Origin: Buttiauxella sp. B2
GTDB lineage: Bacteria > Pseudomonadota > Gammaproteobacteria > Enterobacterales > Enterobacteriaceae
Length of the DNA stretch: 64,000 bases
Direction of reading: 5' to 3'
Assembly (NCBI RefSeq): GCF_006376615.1
Contig: NZ_VEXQ01000004.1
Location: 1 to 64,000 of the forward strand
Shown here: positions 21,708 through 37,811 of the stretch, in pieces
How the letters are laid out: each line of letters opens with the position of its first letter
Position numbering within the stretch: the first letter of the stretch is position 1
Made by a program: the position numbers and the translations under genes
Notes under the pieces: generated by a model
Databases searched by the model: none
What the model saw: the letters and a program-made list of their open reading frames with translations, nothing else
Told to the model about the DNA's origin: nothing

Positions 21708-23249
21708 ATGCAACTGAATTCCACCGAAATCAGCGAACTGATCAAGCAGCGCATTGCTCAGTTCAGTGTTGTGAGTGAAGCTCACAACGAAGGTACAATT
21801 GTTTCTGTAAGTGACGGTATCATCCGCGTACATGGCCTGGCCGATGTAATGCAGGGTGAGATGATTTCCCTGCCGGGAAACCGTTACGCCATTGCACTGA
21901 ACCTCGAGCGCGACTCTGTAGGTGCAGTAGTAATGGGTCCGTACGCTGACCTTGCCGAAGGCATGAAAGTTAAGTGTACTGGCCGTATTCTTGAAGTACC
22001 AGTTGGCCGTGGCCTGCTGGGTCGTGTGGTGAACACCTTGGGTGCACCCGTCGACGGTAAAGGTCCTCTGGACCATGACGGCTTCTCAGCTGTTGAAGCG
22101 ATCGCACCAGGCGTTATCGAACGCCAATCCGTAGACCAACCTGTGCAGACAGGCTATAAGTCCGTTGATGCCATGATCCCAATCGGTCGTGGCCAGCGTG
22201 AACTGGTCATCGGTGACCGTCAGACAGGTAAAACTGCTCTGGCGATTGATGCCATCATCAACCAGCGTGATTCCGGCATCAAATGTATCTATGTGGCTAT
22301 CGGCCAGAAAGCGTCCACCATTTCTAACGTGGTTCGTAAACTGGAAGAGCACGGCGCACTGGCAAACACCATCGTTGTTGTTGCAACTGCATCAGAATCT
22401 GCTGCACTGCAATACTTGGCACCGTACTCCGGTTGCGCAATGGGTGAATACTTCCGTGACCGCGGCGAAGACGCACTGATCGTTTATGATGACCTGTCTA
22501 AACAGGCTGTTGCTTACCGTCAGATTTCCCTGCTGCTTCGTCGTCCACCAGGTCGTGAAGCTTATCCAGGCGACGTTTTCTATCTTCACTCCCGTTTGCT
22601 GGAACGTGCTGCGCGTGTAAACGCCGACTACGTTGAAGCATTCACTAAAGGTGAAGTGAAAGGTCAAACCGGTTCCCTGACAGCTCTGCCGATTATCGAA
22701 ACTCAAGCTGGTGATGTTTCCGCGTTTGTTCCGACCAACGTAATTTCTATTACCGATGGTCAGATCTTCCTGGAATCCAACCTGTTTAACGCCGGTATTC
22801 GTCCTGCGGTTAACCCGGGTATCTCCGTATCTCGTGTTGGTGGTGCAGCTCAGACCAAGATCATGAAAAAACTGTCCGGTGGTATTCGTACCGCTCTGGC
22901 ACAGTATCGTGAACTGGCTGCGTTCTCTCAGTTTGCATCTGACCTTGACGATGCGACCCGTAAGCAATTGAGCCACGGTCAGAAAGTGACCGAGCTTCTG
23001 AAACAGAAACAGTATGCGCCGATGTCTGTTGCGCAGCAGTCTCTGGTTCTGTTCGCTGCTGAACGTGGTTACCTCGAAGATGTGGAACTGGCTAAAATCG
23101 GTAGCTTCGAAGCCGCTCTGCTGGCTTATGTTGACCGTGACCATGCTCCACTGATGCAAGAAATCAACCAATCTGGTGGCTATAACGATGAAATCGAAGG
23201 CAAGCTGAAAGGCATCCTCGATTCCTTCATAGCAACTCAGTCCTGGTAA
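21708..23249 (+). CDS. atpA: ATP synthase F1 subunit alpha
   Basis: A 513-residue non-catalytic nucleotide-binding subunit. The P-loop GDRQTGKTA lies at about residues 169-177, and the alpha/beta signature [17 protein letters not shown] near residue 365 includes the arginine finger. Length equals E. coli. It is 12 bases downstream of atpH. Confidence 0.98.
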   Translation: MQLNSTEISELIKQRIAQFSVVSEAHNEGTIVSVSDGIIRVHGLADVMQGEMISLPGNRYAIALNLERDSVGAVVMGPYADLAEGMKVKCTGRILEVPVGRGLLGRVVNTLGAPVDGKGPLDHDGFSAVEAIAPGVIERQSVDQPVQTGYKSVDAMIPIGRGQRELVIGDRQTGKTALAIDAIINQRDSGIKCIYVAIGQKASTISNVVRKLEEHGALANTIVVVATASESAALQYLAPYSGCAMGEYFRDRGEDALIVYDDLSKQAVAYRQISLLLRRPPGREAYPGDVFYLHSRLLERAARVNADYVEAFTKGEVKGQTGSLTALPIIETQAGDVSAFVPTNVISITDGQIFLESNLFNAGIRPAVNPGISVSRVGGAAQTKIMKKLSGGIRTALAQYRELAAFSQFASDLDDATRKQLSHGQKVTELLKQKQYAPMSVAQQSLVLFAAERGYLEDVELAKIGSFEAALLAYVDRDHAPLMQEINQSGGYNDEIEGKLKGILDSFIATQSW

Positions 23250-23299
23250 AGTCTGGCGGCTTGTCTTAGGGCAAGCCGCAAGGCATTGAGGAGAAGCTC

Positions 23300-25574
<2,275 letters not shown>

Positions 25575-25594
25575 CGCCTTAATCGGAGGGTGAC

Positions 25595-26014
25595 ATGGCA
25601 ATGACTTATCACCTGGACGTCGTCAGTGCGGAGAGCCAAATGTTCTCCGGTCTGGTCGAGAAGATCCAGGTAACGGGTAGCGAAGGTGAGCTGGGTATTT
25701 ATCCTGGCCACGCCCCGCTGCTCACCGCCATTAAGCCTGGTATGATCCGCATCGTTAAACAGCACGGACAAGAAGAATATATCTACTTGTCTGGTGGTGT
25801 GATGGAAGTGCAGCCTGGCACGGTAACCGTGCTGGCCGATACCGCAATTCGTGGCCAGGATCTCGACGAAGCTCGAGCCCTGGAAGCGAAGCGTAAAGCG
25901 GAAGAGCGCATCCACAGCTCCCACGGTGATGTGGACTACGCTCAGGCTTCTGCTGAACTGGCTAAAGCGATCGCGAAACTTCGTGTTATCGAGTTGACCA
26001 GAAAAGCGATGTAA
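25595..26014 (+). CDS. atpC: ATP synthase F1 subunit epsilon
   Basis: A 139-residue rotor subunit with an N-terminal beta sandwich ([40 protein letters not shown]) and a C-terminal helical hairpin that can extend and inhibit ATP hydrolysis. Last gene of the atp operon, followed by an intrinsic terminator. Length equals E. coli. Confidence 0.98.
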   Translation: MAMTYHLDVVSAESQMFSGLVEKIQVTGSEGELGIYPGHAPLLTAIKPGMIRIVKQHGQEEYIYLSGGVMEVQPGTVTVLADTAIRGQDLDEARALEAKRKAEERIHSSHGDVDYAQASAELAKAIAKLRVIELTRKAM

Positions 26015-26032
26015 CTACCTGCTTGAAAAGAC

Positions 26033-26068
26033 AAATGCCAGCCAGGTTTACCTGACTGGCATTTTTTT
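26033..26068 (+). terminator. atp operon terminator
   Basis: AAATGCCAG-CCAGG and CCTGA-CTGGCATTT form a stem with one mismatch and a TTTA loop, followed by seven T. It begins 19 bases past the atpC stop. Confidence 0.92.
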
Positions 26069-26081
26069 CGCCTGAACTCTT

Positions 26082-26351
26082 TTACTGTTTTGCCAGAAAC
26101 TCACCAGTTTTAATCGAGCCATCTGCGATACGTTGCAAAGGTACTGGCAAGGTTAAAGACTGATAATCCTTCACACTCAGTTGTTTCCCTTCGTTATTCT
26201 TTGTTTTGCCATCCCTAATGAAATAGTTGCTGCTATCAGCGAGCCCGGAAATACCGTCATCATATTTTCCTTCAGAACTGCGTAGTGAAATGTTATCAGT
26301 GAACTTGCCCTGAGTTTCAGCACTGCCATAGGGTCTTGGGCGGGAGCAACT
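26082..26351 (-). pseudogene. Start-less remnant of an unknown gene
   Basis: On the minus strand 89 codons stay open and end in TAA at 26082-26084, with polar, protein-like composition (GKFTDNISLRSSEGKYDDGI, LTLPVPLQRIADGSIKTGEF). No ATG, GTG or TTG start with a ribosome site is visible. An in-frame TAA blocks it upstream at 26352-26354. Just upstream another frame (ISLCDKVAPAQDP) reads sensibly towards the same point, suggesting a frameshift near 26330. I read this as the 3' end of a decayed gene, perhaps a surface or secreted protein. I do not recognise the family. Tail to tail with the atp operon. Confidence 0.45.
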
Positions 26352-26625
26352 TTATCGCAAAGGCTAATTTTTAAAACGCGAACTACCAAACATGTGGGGT
26401 AGCTTTGTTTACCGATGAAAAGAAGTGTTAATCCACAGAGATCTATGGCTTTTATCATTTCAGATGTACTTTTTCCGTACTTATCCACCTACAATTGAGC
26501 GCATGGGCAATCAAAAAGCACAGTCGAAGCCTGTTTTTTAGGCATCGCGTTTTTTGTTGCAAAATATGTAGAATTTTCAACGTGAAATCGTTTTACTTCT
26601 CTCACAAATTTAAGTCAGGACGCGT
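26352..26625. other. glmU upstream region with two DnaA-box-like sites
   Basis: No gene is visible here. TAATCCACA (26429-26437) and TTATCCACC (26481-26489), each one mismatch from the DnaA box, lie in the same orientation 52 bases apart, with a GATC at 26439-26442 between them. The glmU promoter must be within about 150 bases of the ATG, but I cannot assign it firmly. In E. coli glmU-glmS is controlled here by NagC, and I could not confirm NagC sites. Confidence 0.4.
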
Positions 26626-27996
26626 ATGTCAAACAGTGCGATGAGCGTGGTTATCCTAGCCGCAGGCAAAGGGACCCGCATGTATTCAGACCTCCCGAAG
26701 GTATTGCATACCCTTGCCGGGAAACCGATGGTTCAGCATGTTATTGATGCGGCTAATAAATTAGGCGCACAGCACGTGCATCTGGTTTATGGCCACGGTG
26801 GTGATTTGCTGAAAAACACACTCAGCGATAGTTCCCTTAACTGGGTATTACAGGCTGAACAGCTAGGCACCGGACATGCGATGCAGCAAGCGGCACCTTT
26901 CTTTGCTGACGACGAAGACATTCTGATGCTTTATGGCGACGTGCCGCTAATTTCCGTTGAGTCTCTGCAACGTCTACGTGATGCGAAACCGCAGGGCGGC
27001 ATTGGTTTACTAACGGTAAAACTTGACGATCCAACCGGTTATGGCCGTATTGCTCGCGAAAATGGCAAAGTTGTCGGAATTGTTGAGCATAAAGATGCAA
27101 CTGAAGAGCAGCGTAAAATAGACGAAATCAACACCGGTATTCTGGTGGCAAATGGCGCGGATCTGAAACGTTGGCTGGCTAAACTCAATAACAACAACTC
27201 TCAGGGTGAATTCTATATCACCGATATTATCGCGCTGGCGCATCATGAAGGGCGTGAAATCAGCGCCGTTCATCCAGATCGTTTAAGTGAAGTTGAAGGC
27301 GTGAATAACCGTCTGCAACTGTCTCGTTTGGAGCGCGTCTATCAATGCGAGCAGGCCGATAAGCTTTTGCTAGCGGGTGTTATGCTGCGCGATCCGGCTC
27401 GTTTCGACCTGCGTGGCGTACTGACTCACGGGCGTGATGTTGAAATTGATACTAATGTCATTATTGAAGGCTCAGTGACGTTAGGTCACCGCGTCAAAAT
27501 CGGAACCGGCTGCGTAATCAAGAATAGTGTGATTGGTGATGACTGTGAAATCAGTCCGTACACCGTTGTAGAAGATGCAACGCTCGCCGTAGCCTGCACC
27601 ATCGGTCCATTCGCCCGTTTGCGCCCCGGTGCTGAGCTGGCAGATGGCGCACACGTTGGCAATTTCGTAGAAATGAAAAAAGCGCGCCTCGGTAAAGGCT
27701 CTAAAGCGGGCCATTTGAGCTATCTCGGTGACGCCGAAATTGGCGATAACGTGAATATCGGTGCTGGTACCATTACCTGTAATTACGATGGTGCGAACAA
27801 ATTCAAAACTATCATTGGCGATGATGTTTTTGTGGGTTCTGACAGCCAATTAGTTGCTCCGGTCACCATTGCTCGTGGTGCAACAATCGGCGCAGGCACT
27901 ACAGTCACTCGTAACGTTGCAGAAGATGAATTAGTTATAAGCCGTGTGAAGCAAACCCATATTCAGGATTGGCAGCGCCCGGTTAAGAAGAAGTAA
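26626..27996 (+). CDS. glmU: Bifunctional UDP-GlcNAc pyrophosphorylase / GlcN-1-P acetyltransferase GlmU
   Basis: A 456-residue cytoplasmic enzyme making UDP-GlcNAc for peptidoglycan and LPS (same length as E. coli). The N-terminal uridylyltransferase has the [18 protein letters not shown] signature. The C-terminal left-handed beta helix shows hexapeptide repeats from about residue 250 ([30 protein letters not shown]) and ends in the acetyltransferase site region ([13 protein letters not shown]). It is the first gene of the glmUS pair. Confidence 0.97.
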   Translation: MSNSAMSVVILAAGKGTRMYSDLPKVLHTLAGKPMVQHVIDAANKLGAQHVHLVYGHGGDLLKNTLSDSSLNWVLQAEQLGTGHAMQQAAPFFADDEDILMLYGDVPLISVESLQRLRDAKPQGGIGLLTVKLDDPTGYGRIARENGKVVGIVEHKDATEEQRKIDEINTGILVANGADLKRWLAKLNNNNSQGEFYITDIIALAHHEGREISAVHPDRLSEVEGVNNRLQLSRLERVYQCEQADKLLLAGVMLRDPARFDLRGVLTHGRDVEIDTNVIIEGSVTLGHRVKIGTGCVIKNSVIGDDCEISPYTVVEDATLAVACTIGPFARLRPGAELADGAHVGNFVEMKKARLGKGSKAGHLSYLGDAEIGDNVNIGAGTITCNYDGANKFKTIIGDDVFVGSDSQLVAPVTIARGATIGAGTTVTRNVAEDELVISRVKQTHIQDWQRPVKKK

Positions 27997-28002
27997 GTAT
28001 TT

Positions 28003-28040
28003 TTTCTCCCTCTCTTTCGGGAGAGGGTTGGGATGAAGGT
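28003..28040. repeat. Short dispersed-repeat-like hairpin after glmU
   Basis: CCCTCTC (28008-28014) and GAGAGGG (28021-28027) form a hairpin, continued by TTGGGATGAAGGT. This resembles the small repeated elements with CCCTCTCC...GGAGAGGG...GGGTGAGGG found between genes in many Enterobacteriaceae. It is a partial or diverged copy. Copy number elsewhere in the genome cannot be seen from here. Confidence 0.5.
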
Positions 28041-28109
28041 TGTTCTCGAAAATGACCCGTCCCGCAGCAGTACCAAAACTATAACCCCACTCTCTACAAG
28101 GCTCGGGGC

Positions 28110-28145
28110 CCCGGATAACCGGGAACATACAGGTCAGCGACAACA
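28110..28145 (+). promoter_or_regulatory. glmS leader: hairpin and putative GlmZ pairing site
   Basis: A CCCGG-ATAA-CCGGG hairpin (28110-28123) is followed by ACAGGTC (28129-28135) and GACAACA (28139-28145). The 3' part of E. coli GlmZ sRNA, as I recall it, has TTGTTGTC and GACCTGT, complementary to these two blocks in the right order. In E. coli GlmZ pairs with the glmS leader, opens the ribosome site and stabilises the processed mRNA. The glmS ribosome site AGGAA lies about ten bases before the ATG. Confidence 0.6.
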
Positions 28146-28179
28146 CATGGCATAAAGCCATTATCAGGAATCTAATCTT

Positions 28180-30009
28180 ATGTGTGGAATTGTTGGCGCG
28201 GTCGCGCAACGTGATATCGCTGAAATCCTTCTCGAAGGATTACGCCGTCTGGAATACCGTGGTTATGACTCTGCGGGGCTGGCTGTTGTTGACGAAAAAG
28301 GTCATATGACTCGTCTGCGCCGTCTGGGTAAAGTGAATAAATTAGCAGAAGCTGCCGCAGAAACTGCGCTGCATGGCGGCACCGGTATTGCTCACACTCG
28401 TTGGGCGACGCACGGTGAACCATCAGAAGTTAACGCTCACCCGCACGTTTCCGACCATATTGTGGTCGTACACAACGGTATTATCGAAAACTACGAACCG
28501 CTGCGCGAAGTGCTACAAGGTCGTGGTTACACATTCGTTTCGCAAACAGATACTGAAGTTATTGCTCATCTGGTTCATTGGGAACTGGAGCAAGGTGGTT
28601 CTCTGCGTGAAGCGGTATTGCGTACTATTCCTCAGCTGCGCGGTGCGTACGGCACCGTTATTATGGACACCCGCAATCCTGACGTCCTGCTGGCCGCCCG
28701 TTCAGGCAGCCCAATGGTTATCGGTTTGGGTATGGGTGAAAACTTTATCGCATCCGACCAACTGGCATTGTTGCCGGTAACGCGTCGCTTCATCTTCCTT
28801 GAAGAAGGTGACATCGCAGAAGTGACTCGTCGTTCCGTTACTGTGTTTGATACCAAAGGTGAGCAGGTTAAGCGCCCTGACATCGAATCTAATTTGCAGT
28901 ATGACGCAGGCGACAAAGGTATTTATCGCCACTACATGCAAAAAGAGATCTACGAACAGCCGAACGCGATTAAAAATACTCTGACCGGGCGTATTAACCA
29001 CGGTGAAGTGGATCTTTCTGAGCTTGGCTCGAAAGCCAACGAAATGCTTTCTCAGGTTGAGCACATCCAGATTGTCGCGTGTGGGACTTCCTATAACTCC
29101 GGGATGGTTTCACGTTACTGGTTCGAATCACTGGCTGGCGTACCGTGTGACGTAGAAATTGCCTCTGAATTCCGTTACCGCAAATCAGCAGTTCGCCGTA
29201 ACAGCCTGATGATCACCCTTTCACAATCTGGTGAAACGGCTGATACCCTCGCGGCGCTGCGTTTATCTAAAGAGCTGGGTTATTTAGGCTCGCTGGCGAT
29301 TTGTAACGTTCCAGGTTCCTCTCTGGTGCGTGAATCAGACCTGGCGCTGATGACCAATGCGGGTACTGAAATTGGCGTGGCCTCTACCAAAGCGTTTACC
29401 ACTCAGCTTACCGTGCTGCTGATGCTGGTGGCGAAACTGAGCCGCCTGAAAGGGGTAGATGCTTCTGTTGAGCAAGACATTGTTCATGGTTTACAGGCGC
29501 TGCCAAGCCGTATCGAGCAGATGCTGTCCCAGGACAAACGTATTGAAGCGCTGGCTGAGGATTTCTCCGACAAGCATCACGCATTGTTCTTAGGTCGTGG
29601 CGATCAGTACCCAATCGCAATGGAAGGTGCGCTGAAGCTTAAAGAGATCTCTTACATACACGCTGAAGCCTATGCCGCAGGTGAGTTGAAACATGGCCCG
29701 TTGGCGCTGATTGATGCAGATATGCCGGTTATCGTTGTGGCACCAAACAACGAACTGCTGGAAAAACTGAAATCGAACATCGAAGAAGTGCGTGCTCGTG
29801 GCGGTCATCTTTATGTCTTCGCTGATCAGGACGCTGGTTTTACCAGCAGCGAAAACATGCACATTATTGAGATGCCGCATGTAGAAGAAGTTATCGCACC
29901 TATCTTCTACACCGTACCGTTGCAGTTGCTGTCTTATCACGTTGCGCTGATTAAAGGCACCGACGTTGATCAGCCGCGCAACCTGGCGAAATCAGTAACG
30001 GTAGAGTAA
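28180..30009 (+). CDS. glmS: Glucosamine-6-phosphate synthase GlmS
   Basis: A 609-residue cytoplasmic enzyme making glucosamine 6-phosphate from fructose 6-phosphate and glutamine, same length as E. coli. The N-terminal glutaminase begins [12 protein letters not shown], with Cys2 as nucleophile after Met removal. Two SIS isomerase domains follow ([45 protein letters not shown]). The C-terminus [13 protein letters not shown] is typical. The leader carries the likely GlmZ target, and an intrinsic terminator follows. Confidence 0.98.
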   Translation: MCGIVGAVAQRDIAEILLEGLRRLEYRGYDSAGLAVVDEKGHMTRLRRLGKVNKLAEAAAETALHGGTGIAHTRWATHGEPSEVNAHPHVSDHIVVVHNGIIENYEPLREVLQGRGYTFVSQTDTEVIAHLVHWELEQGGSLREAVLRTIPQLRGAYGTVIMDTRNPDVLLAARSGSPMVIGLGMGENFIASDQLALLPVTRRFIFLEEGDIAEVTRRSVTVFDTKGEQVKRPDIESNLQYDAGDKGIYRHYMQKEIYEQPNAIKNTLTGRINHGEVDLSELGSKANEMLSQVEHIQIVACGTSYNSGMVSRYWFESLAGVPCDVEIASEFRYRKSAVRRNSLMITLSQSGETADTLAALRLSKELGYLGSLAICNVPGSSLVRESDLALMTNAGTEIGVASTKAFTTQLTVLLMLVAKLSRLKGVDASVEQDIVHGLQALPSRIEQMLSQDKRIEALAEDFSDKHHALFLGRGDQYPIAMEGALKLKEISYIHAEAYAAGELKHGPLALIDADMPVIVVAPNNELLEKLKSNIEEVRARGGHLYVFADQDAGFTSSENMHIIEMPHVEEVIAPIFYTVPLQLLSYHVALIKGTDVDQPRNLAKSVTVE

Positions 30010-30023
30010 AGCGAATTAGCTGA

Positions 30024-30098
30024 GACGATTCACTTAACAGAATCGTCGCTAATTAATAAATCCGGTGATGCTAATAAAAAGGCACACCGGATTTTTTT
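30024..30098 (+). terminator. glmS terminator region
   Basis: Two hairpins. GACGATT...AATCGTC (30024-30047) is followed by AATCCGGTG...CACCGGATT (30059-30093), and the second leads into a run of T. The second is the intrinsic terminator. Confidence 0.88.
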
Positions 30099-30198
30099 AT
30101 GCTTGAGTCACACGTTATCTATTTACGCATTCACTAAATAGTACTCTGCCCGTAAATTATCTGGATGAACTCGTGCTATTCGGAAGATAGTTAACACT

Positions 30199-31104
30199 AT
30201 GCCTCAGGATTATCGAATACCGGTATTTAAGGCGATGGACTACATCAGCCAAAACCTTTGCTTTAACCCAACATTAGAAGAGATAGCCTGTGCTGTCGCC
30301 GTTTCCAGTTTTCATTTTCATCGTATTTTTAAGGCTCAGATAGGGGAAACTATCGCTGGATTCACCCGCCGTTTGCGAATGGAAAGAGCGGCAATGTGGT
30401 TAGTTGAATTTCCTCGAAGTGATATTACTGACCTTGCTTTACGTGTGGGGTTTTCAAGTTCGCAAAACTTTGCTAAAGCGTTCCGTCAGCATTTTTCTGT
30501 TTCGCCAGGGGAATTTCGACGCCAGCATGTGATAGCGCTAAAAAGCAAGACAGGAAACGTCACAACTGAAAAAAGCACCTATTCTCAAACGAATGAAGAT
30601 ATACCCACTGGCTGGACAGATGGCCGTTTTATCTCTGCCAGTATCGTTCCGGTGCCTGAACGTCGGGTCGCTTATATGCGAAGGTTCGGAGCTTATGGGA
30701 AAGAAACGTGCTGGCTGGCGCATCAGGATTTGTTTACCTCATTTCCCGACAGGATACCTCCTCAACCGGCTGGGATGGTTTGCGTATATTGGGATGCGCC
30801 CCTGGTGACGCCTGATTCGCGATGCCGTACGGATGTCTGTGTTGAACTCCACCGCGGGGAGAAACCAGGCAGAGGCGTTGCGATACAGACGATGACTGGT
30901 GGAGCCTACGCCGTGTGTAAATTTGCTGTCTGTGGTGAATACCTGGATGCCGCATGGGACAATGCTTTTGCCTGGATAAAAGCGCGGGGATTAACGAGAA
31001 GTGATTTCCCATGCTATGAAAAATATTATAACGAAACAGATGTTGCCCTGGATTATTATGTTTTTGATATTTTTATCCCTTTAAAAAACACACCTGCAAT
31101 TTAA
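30199..31104 (+). CDS. AraC-family regulator with GyrI-like effector domain
   Basis: A 301-residue regulator. The N-terminal double helix-turn-helix is at about residues 10-110 (LEEIACAVAVSSFHFHRIFK, LALRVGFSSSQNFAKAFRQH). The C-terminal half from about residue 140 resembles the GyrI-like small-molecule-binding fold (VPERRVAYMRRFGAYGKET, then GGAYAVCKFAVCGEY). This Rob/SbmC-like layout usually senses a lipophilic or planar compound. It lies 51 bases before an exported amidohydrolase on the same strand, so the two are probably one unit. Both are absent between glmS and pstS in E. coli. The ligand is unknown. Confidence 0.85.
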   Translation: MPQDYRIPVFKAMDYISQNLCFNPTLEEIACAVAVSSFHFHRIFKAQIGETIAGFTRRLRMERAAMWLVEFPRSDITDLALRVGFSSSQNFAKAFRQHFSVSPGEFRRQHVIALKSKTGNVTTEKSTYSQTNEDIPTGWTDGRFISASIVPVPERRVAYMRRFGAYGKETCWLAHQDLFTSFPDRIPPQPAGMVCVYWDAPLVTPDSRCRTDVCVELHRGEKPGRGVAIQTMTGGAYAVCKFAVCGEYLDAAWDNAFAWIKARGLTRSDFPCYEKYYNETDVALDYYVFDIFIPLKNTPAI

Positions 31105-31155
31105 TTATTTATAACAATAACGGTTGTATTTTATCGCAACGCAATGGAGTTAATA

Positions 31156-32913
31156 ATGAAACGCTCGGTACTTTATCTGGTGTGTGCTCTCGCTATTTCT
31201 TCTTTTTCTGTACATTCCCAGCAAAATAATAAAACACTTATATATGGTGGGGATATATATAGTTCAGATCCCAATAACCCTCATCCTGAAGCGATAGGTA
31301 TTGAAGGAAAGAATATTATTGCTGTGGGTAAGTATCAGGATGTACTTAAGCAGTTAGGGCAAAATGCGGAGATCGTCGATTTAAAAGGAAAATACCTGAT
31401 GCCCGGGCTAATCGATAGCCACGCACATGTAGCCTATGCAGGTTTCCAGACGGTTACCCTGGAGTTTCCTGATGGTATGAAAGATGCTGATACCATTCGG
31501 GCGTTTGTCGATAAAAATAAGAATAACCCACAACGCGATCTCCACGGTGTTCAGTTCTACAGTAATGTTCCTTTAAATTATTGGGACAATATTGCGCTGT
31601 TGGACAGCGTATTTAATTCGCCAGAATATAAAAATATTCCCGTTGCTCTGGCTGGGGCTGATGCTCATACCGGCTGGGCCAATCAGGCAATGCTACTTAA
31701 AGCCGGTATTACTCCCCAAAACCTTGAGAAAACAGATAGCGGTATTAAAGCAGGGACTGTATTAGCTCCGGACGGCAAAATAACCGGTTTCCTGACGGAA
31801 GGGGCGTGGGACCACGTTCTGGGTGCGATTCCCCCTGTGGATGACGATAAAATTGCCAGCGCCATTATCGCGGGCGCGGATGTGATGAACAGCTTTGGTC
31901 TGACGGCGTGGATGGAACCGCTGAGCAATCTTCGTCCGTTGTCACCGATGTTTGGTGTCAGTCCTGGGCGTAACGATGTGGGGGTACTTCCTGCTTACAC
32001 TTCATTGGCAAAAAATGGGAAATTAACCGGGCACGTCACCGGACTGGCGTTGGTCAACATCAACGCATCCCCTGCTACCATTGATGATGTAGCCGCACTT
32101 AGAACACAATTCTCGCAAGAGCCAGACATCAAACTGATGGGGATTAAAATCTTCCAGGACGGTGTCATCGAATATCCCTCTCAAACGGCGAAGCTGAGCC
32201 AGCCTTATCTTAATCGTCCTGGGTATAGTGGTAGTGATTCGCTCGACAAAGCGAAGTTTTGCCAGCTGATTACTAAGGCTGATGCCGAAAACATGATTGT
32301 ACATTTTCACGCAATCGGCGATCGCGCCGTGCAGGAATCGCTGGATGCTATTGCCTGCACCCGCAAAGCGAATGGCAATAGCGCGATATTGCACAGTATT
32401 ACCCACCTTGAAGTGGTGAGCCCGGAAAGCTATCCGCGTTTCCAGGAATTGAACGTTGCTGCATCGATGCAGTTGTTGTGGGCCGGCAAAGATAGCGATG
32501 GCGCGACCACTACGATGCTGGAAGGAAAAGTGCCAGCACCGTTATTAACACATCTTTACCCAGCAGGTGATTTGTATCGCCATCATGCTCTGATTGCGGG
32601 TGCCAGCGACTGGCCTGTTTCCAGCCCTAACCCACTGCTGGCAATTTACACGGCGGTCACACGCAAAGGAGAGCTAGGTGAGCTTCCTCCAGATAGTGAG
32701 AAGATCAGCCGGTCTGCGATGTTACAGGCGTATACGATAAATGCGGCCAAAGTGATTGGTCGTGATAAAGAGATTGGCTCTATCACAGTCGGGAAGAGTG
32801 CGGATTTTGTGCTCTTTGATCGTAACCTTGAGAAGGTCAGTATTGAGAGCCTCAGGGATGCGAAGGTTCTGTGGACAATGTTTGAAGGCCAGCAGGTGTA
32901 CCGTAGTAACTAG
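31156..32913 (+). CDS. Exported amidohydrolase (YtcJ-like, amidohydrolase_3 family)
   Basis: A 585-residue metal-dependent hydrolase. I start at the ATG at 31156, six bases after GGAG. It gives a clean Sec signal peptide (MKRSVLYLVCALAISSFSVH, cleavage near SQQ). The frame also has an ATG four codons earlier. The metal-binding HxH is in PGLIDSHAHVAYAG (about residue 88). Further metal and active-site histidines lie in VHFHAIGDRAV and SITHLEVV, and the late aspartate in AGASDWPVSSPNPL. It ends with the composite beta domain (GSITVGKSADFVLFDRN). A periplasmic hydrolase of amide or related bonds; substrate unknown. It follows an AraC/GyrI-type regulator. Confidence 0.82.
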   Translation: MKRSVLYLVCALAISSFSVHSQQNNKTLIYGGDIYSSDPNNPHPEAIGIEGKNIIAVGKYQDVLKQLGQNAEIVDLKGKYLMPGLIDSHAHVAYAGFQTVTLEFPDGMKDADTIRAFVDKNKNNPQRDLHGVQFYSNVPLNYWDNIALLDSVFNSPEYKNIPVALAGADAHTGWANQAMLLKAGITPQNLEKTDSGIKAGTVLAPDGKITGFLTEGAWDHVLGAIPPVDDDKIASAIIAGADVMNSFGLTAWMEPLSNLRPLSPMFGVSPGRNDVGVLPAYTSLAKNGKLTGHVTGLALVNINASPATIDDVAALRTQFSQEPDIKLMGIKIFQDGVIEYPSQTAKLSQPYLNRPGYSGSDSLDKAKFCQLITKADAENMIVHFHAIGDRAVQESLDAIACTRKANGNSAILHSITHLEVVSPESYPRFQELNVAASMQLLWAGKDSDGATTTMLEGKVPAPLLTHLYPAGDLYRHHALIAGASDWPVSSPNPLLAIYTAVTRKGELGELPPDSEKISRSAMLQAYTINAAKVIGRDKEIGSITVGKSADFVLFDRNLEKVSIESLRDAKVLWTMFEGQQVYRSN

Positions 32914-32938
32914 ATTGGGTTGGATGTCAGATATGCAA

Positions 32939-32970
32939 CAAGGGCTGCCTGAGAGCGGCCCTTTGTCTTT
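32939..32970 (+). terminator. Terminator of the amidohydrolase unit
   Basis: AGGGCTGC (32941-32948) and GCGGCCCT (32955-32962) pair around CTGAGA, with one G-T pair, followed by TTGTCTTT. It lies 27 bases past the stop. Confidence 0.75.
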
Positions 32971-33020
32971 ACTGCTCACCAGCGGGTTGGCAGCCATAGA
33001 AAAATGGTTCTCCGCTTTTA

Positions 33021-33033
33021 TGACAAACTGTCA
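33021..33033. promoter_or_regulatory. TGACA/TGTCA palindrome upstream of pstS
   Basis: TGACA-AAC-TGTCA carries Pho-type half-sites in inverted orientation, about 120 bases upstream of the tandem Pho boxes. It may be a weak PhoB contact or chance. Confidence 0.3.
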
Positions 33034-33153
33034 TCTTCAGCTACGCTGTTAAGTATCAAAAGCAGAAAATATTCACGCAATATCATTACCGACAATATCT
33101 ATAACACTTTGAATGATAAGTGATTTATTCTGTATCGTGTTTTGCAGTGAAGG

Positions 33154-34302
<1,149 letters not shown>

Positions 34303-34326
34303 TTATATAAAAGCTTGAGTGATAAA

Positions 34327-34356
34327 ACCCAGCGTATAGAGTAACTTACGCTGGGT
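34327..34356 (+). promoter_or_regulatory. pstS-pstC intercistronic hairpin
   Basis: ACCCAGCGTA (34327-34336) and TACGCTGGGT (34347-34356) form a perfect 10-bp stem with a 10-base loop. No T run follows. It probably protects the pstS 3' end and lowers pstC relative to pstS. That role is inferred. Confidence 0.75.
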
Positions 34357-34379
34357 AAATCCTAAACGACAAAGAGTAA

Positions 34380-37053
<2,674 letters not shown>

Positions 37054-37067
37054 TCCGGGAGAATACA

Positions 37068-37793
37068 ATGGATAGCCTCAATCTCAACAAACACATTTCC
37101 GGCCAGTTTAATGCCGAGCTCGAATACATTCGTACCCAGGTAATGACCATGGGCGGGCTGGTGGAACAACAGCTCTCTGATGCGATCACCGCGATGCACA
37201 ACCAGGATGGCGAGCTTGCCAAACAAGTCATCGAAGGTGACCAGAAGGTCAATATGATGGAAGTGGCGATTGATGAAGCCTGTGTGCGCATCATCGCTAA
37301 GCGTCAGCCAACCGCCAGCGACCTGCGCCTGGTAATGGCGATTATCAAAACGATTTCTGAGCTGGAACGTATTGGTGACGTAGCAGATAAAATCTGCCGT
37401 ACGGCGTTGGAGAAATTCTCCCAACAGCATCAACCACTGTTGGTTAGCCTTGAATCATTGGGTCGCCACACCGTGCAAATGCTGCATGACGTGCTGGATG
37501 CGTTCGCGCGTATGGATCTCGACGAAGCTATTCGTATCTATCGTGAAGATAAGAAAGTTGACCAGGAATATGAAGGCATCGTGCGCCAGTTGATGACCTA
37601 TATGATGGAAGACACGCGCACCATTCCAAGTGTGTTGACCGCGTTGTTCTGTGCGCGTTCTATCGAGCGTATCGGTGACCGTTGCCAGAATATCTGCGAG
37701 TTTATTTTCTACTTCGTCAAAGGGCAGGACTTCCGTCATGTCGGCGGCGATGAGCTGGATAAACTGCTTGCCGGGAAAGACCCGAAAGAGTGA
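37068..37793 (+). CDS. phoU: Phosphate signalling regulator PhoU
   Basis: A 241-residue cytoplasmic protein that links PstB to the PhoR kinase and keeps the Pho regulon off when phosphate is plentiful. It contains two three-helix PhoU repeats, each with the conserved ELERIGD or SIERIGD metal motif (around residues 99 and 205). I start at the ATG at 37068, 14 bases after pstB, preceded by GGGAGA, giving the E. coli length. Last gene of the pst operon. Confidence 0.97.
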   Translation: MDSLNLNKHISGQFNAELEYIRTQVMTMGGLVEQQLSDAITAMHNQDGELAKQVIEGDQKVNMMEVAIDEACVRIIAKRQPTASDLRLVMAIIKTISELERIGDVADKICRTALEKFSQQHQPLLVSLESLGRHTVQMLHDVLDAFARMDLDEAIRIYREDKKVDQEYEGIVRQLMTYMMEDTRTIPSVLTALFCARSIERIGDRCQNICEFIFYFVKGQDFRHVGGDELDKLLAGKDPKE

Positions 37794-37811
37794 TACACGA
37801 TTTGAATAAAC

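Noticed and set aside
22392..23171. 259-codon open frame antisense to atpA
   Set aside because: atpA is certain. The antisense product has low-complexity Gln/Thr/Phe content and no start signal.
26177..26488. 103-codon minus-strand frame in the atpC-glmU gap as an intact gene
   Set aside because: It has no ribosome site, and its C-terminal part reads worse than the neighbouring frame described as a gene remnant. Only a short middle part may belong to the same decayed gene.
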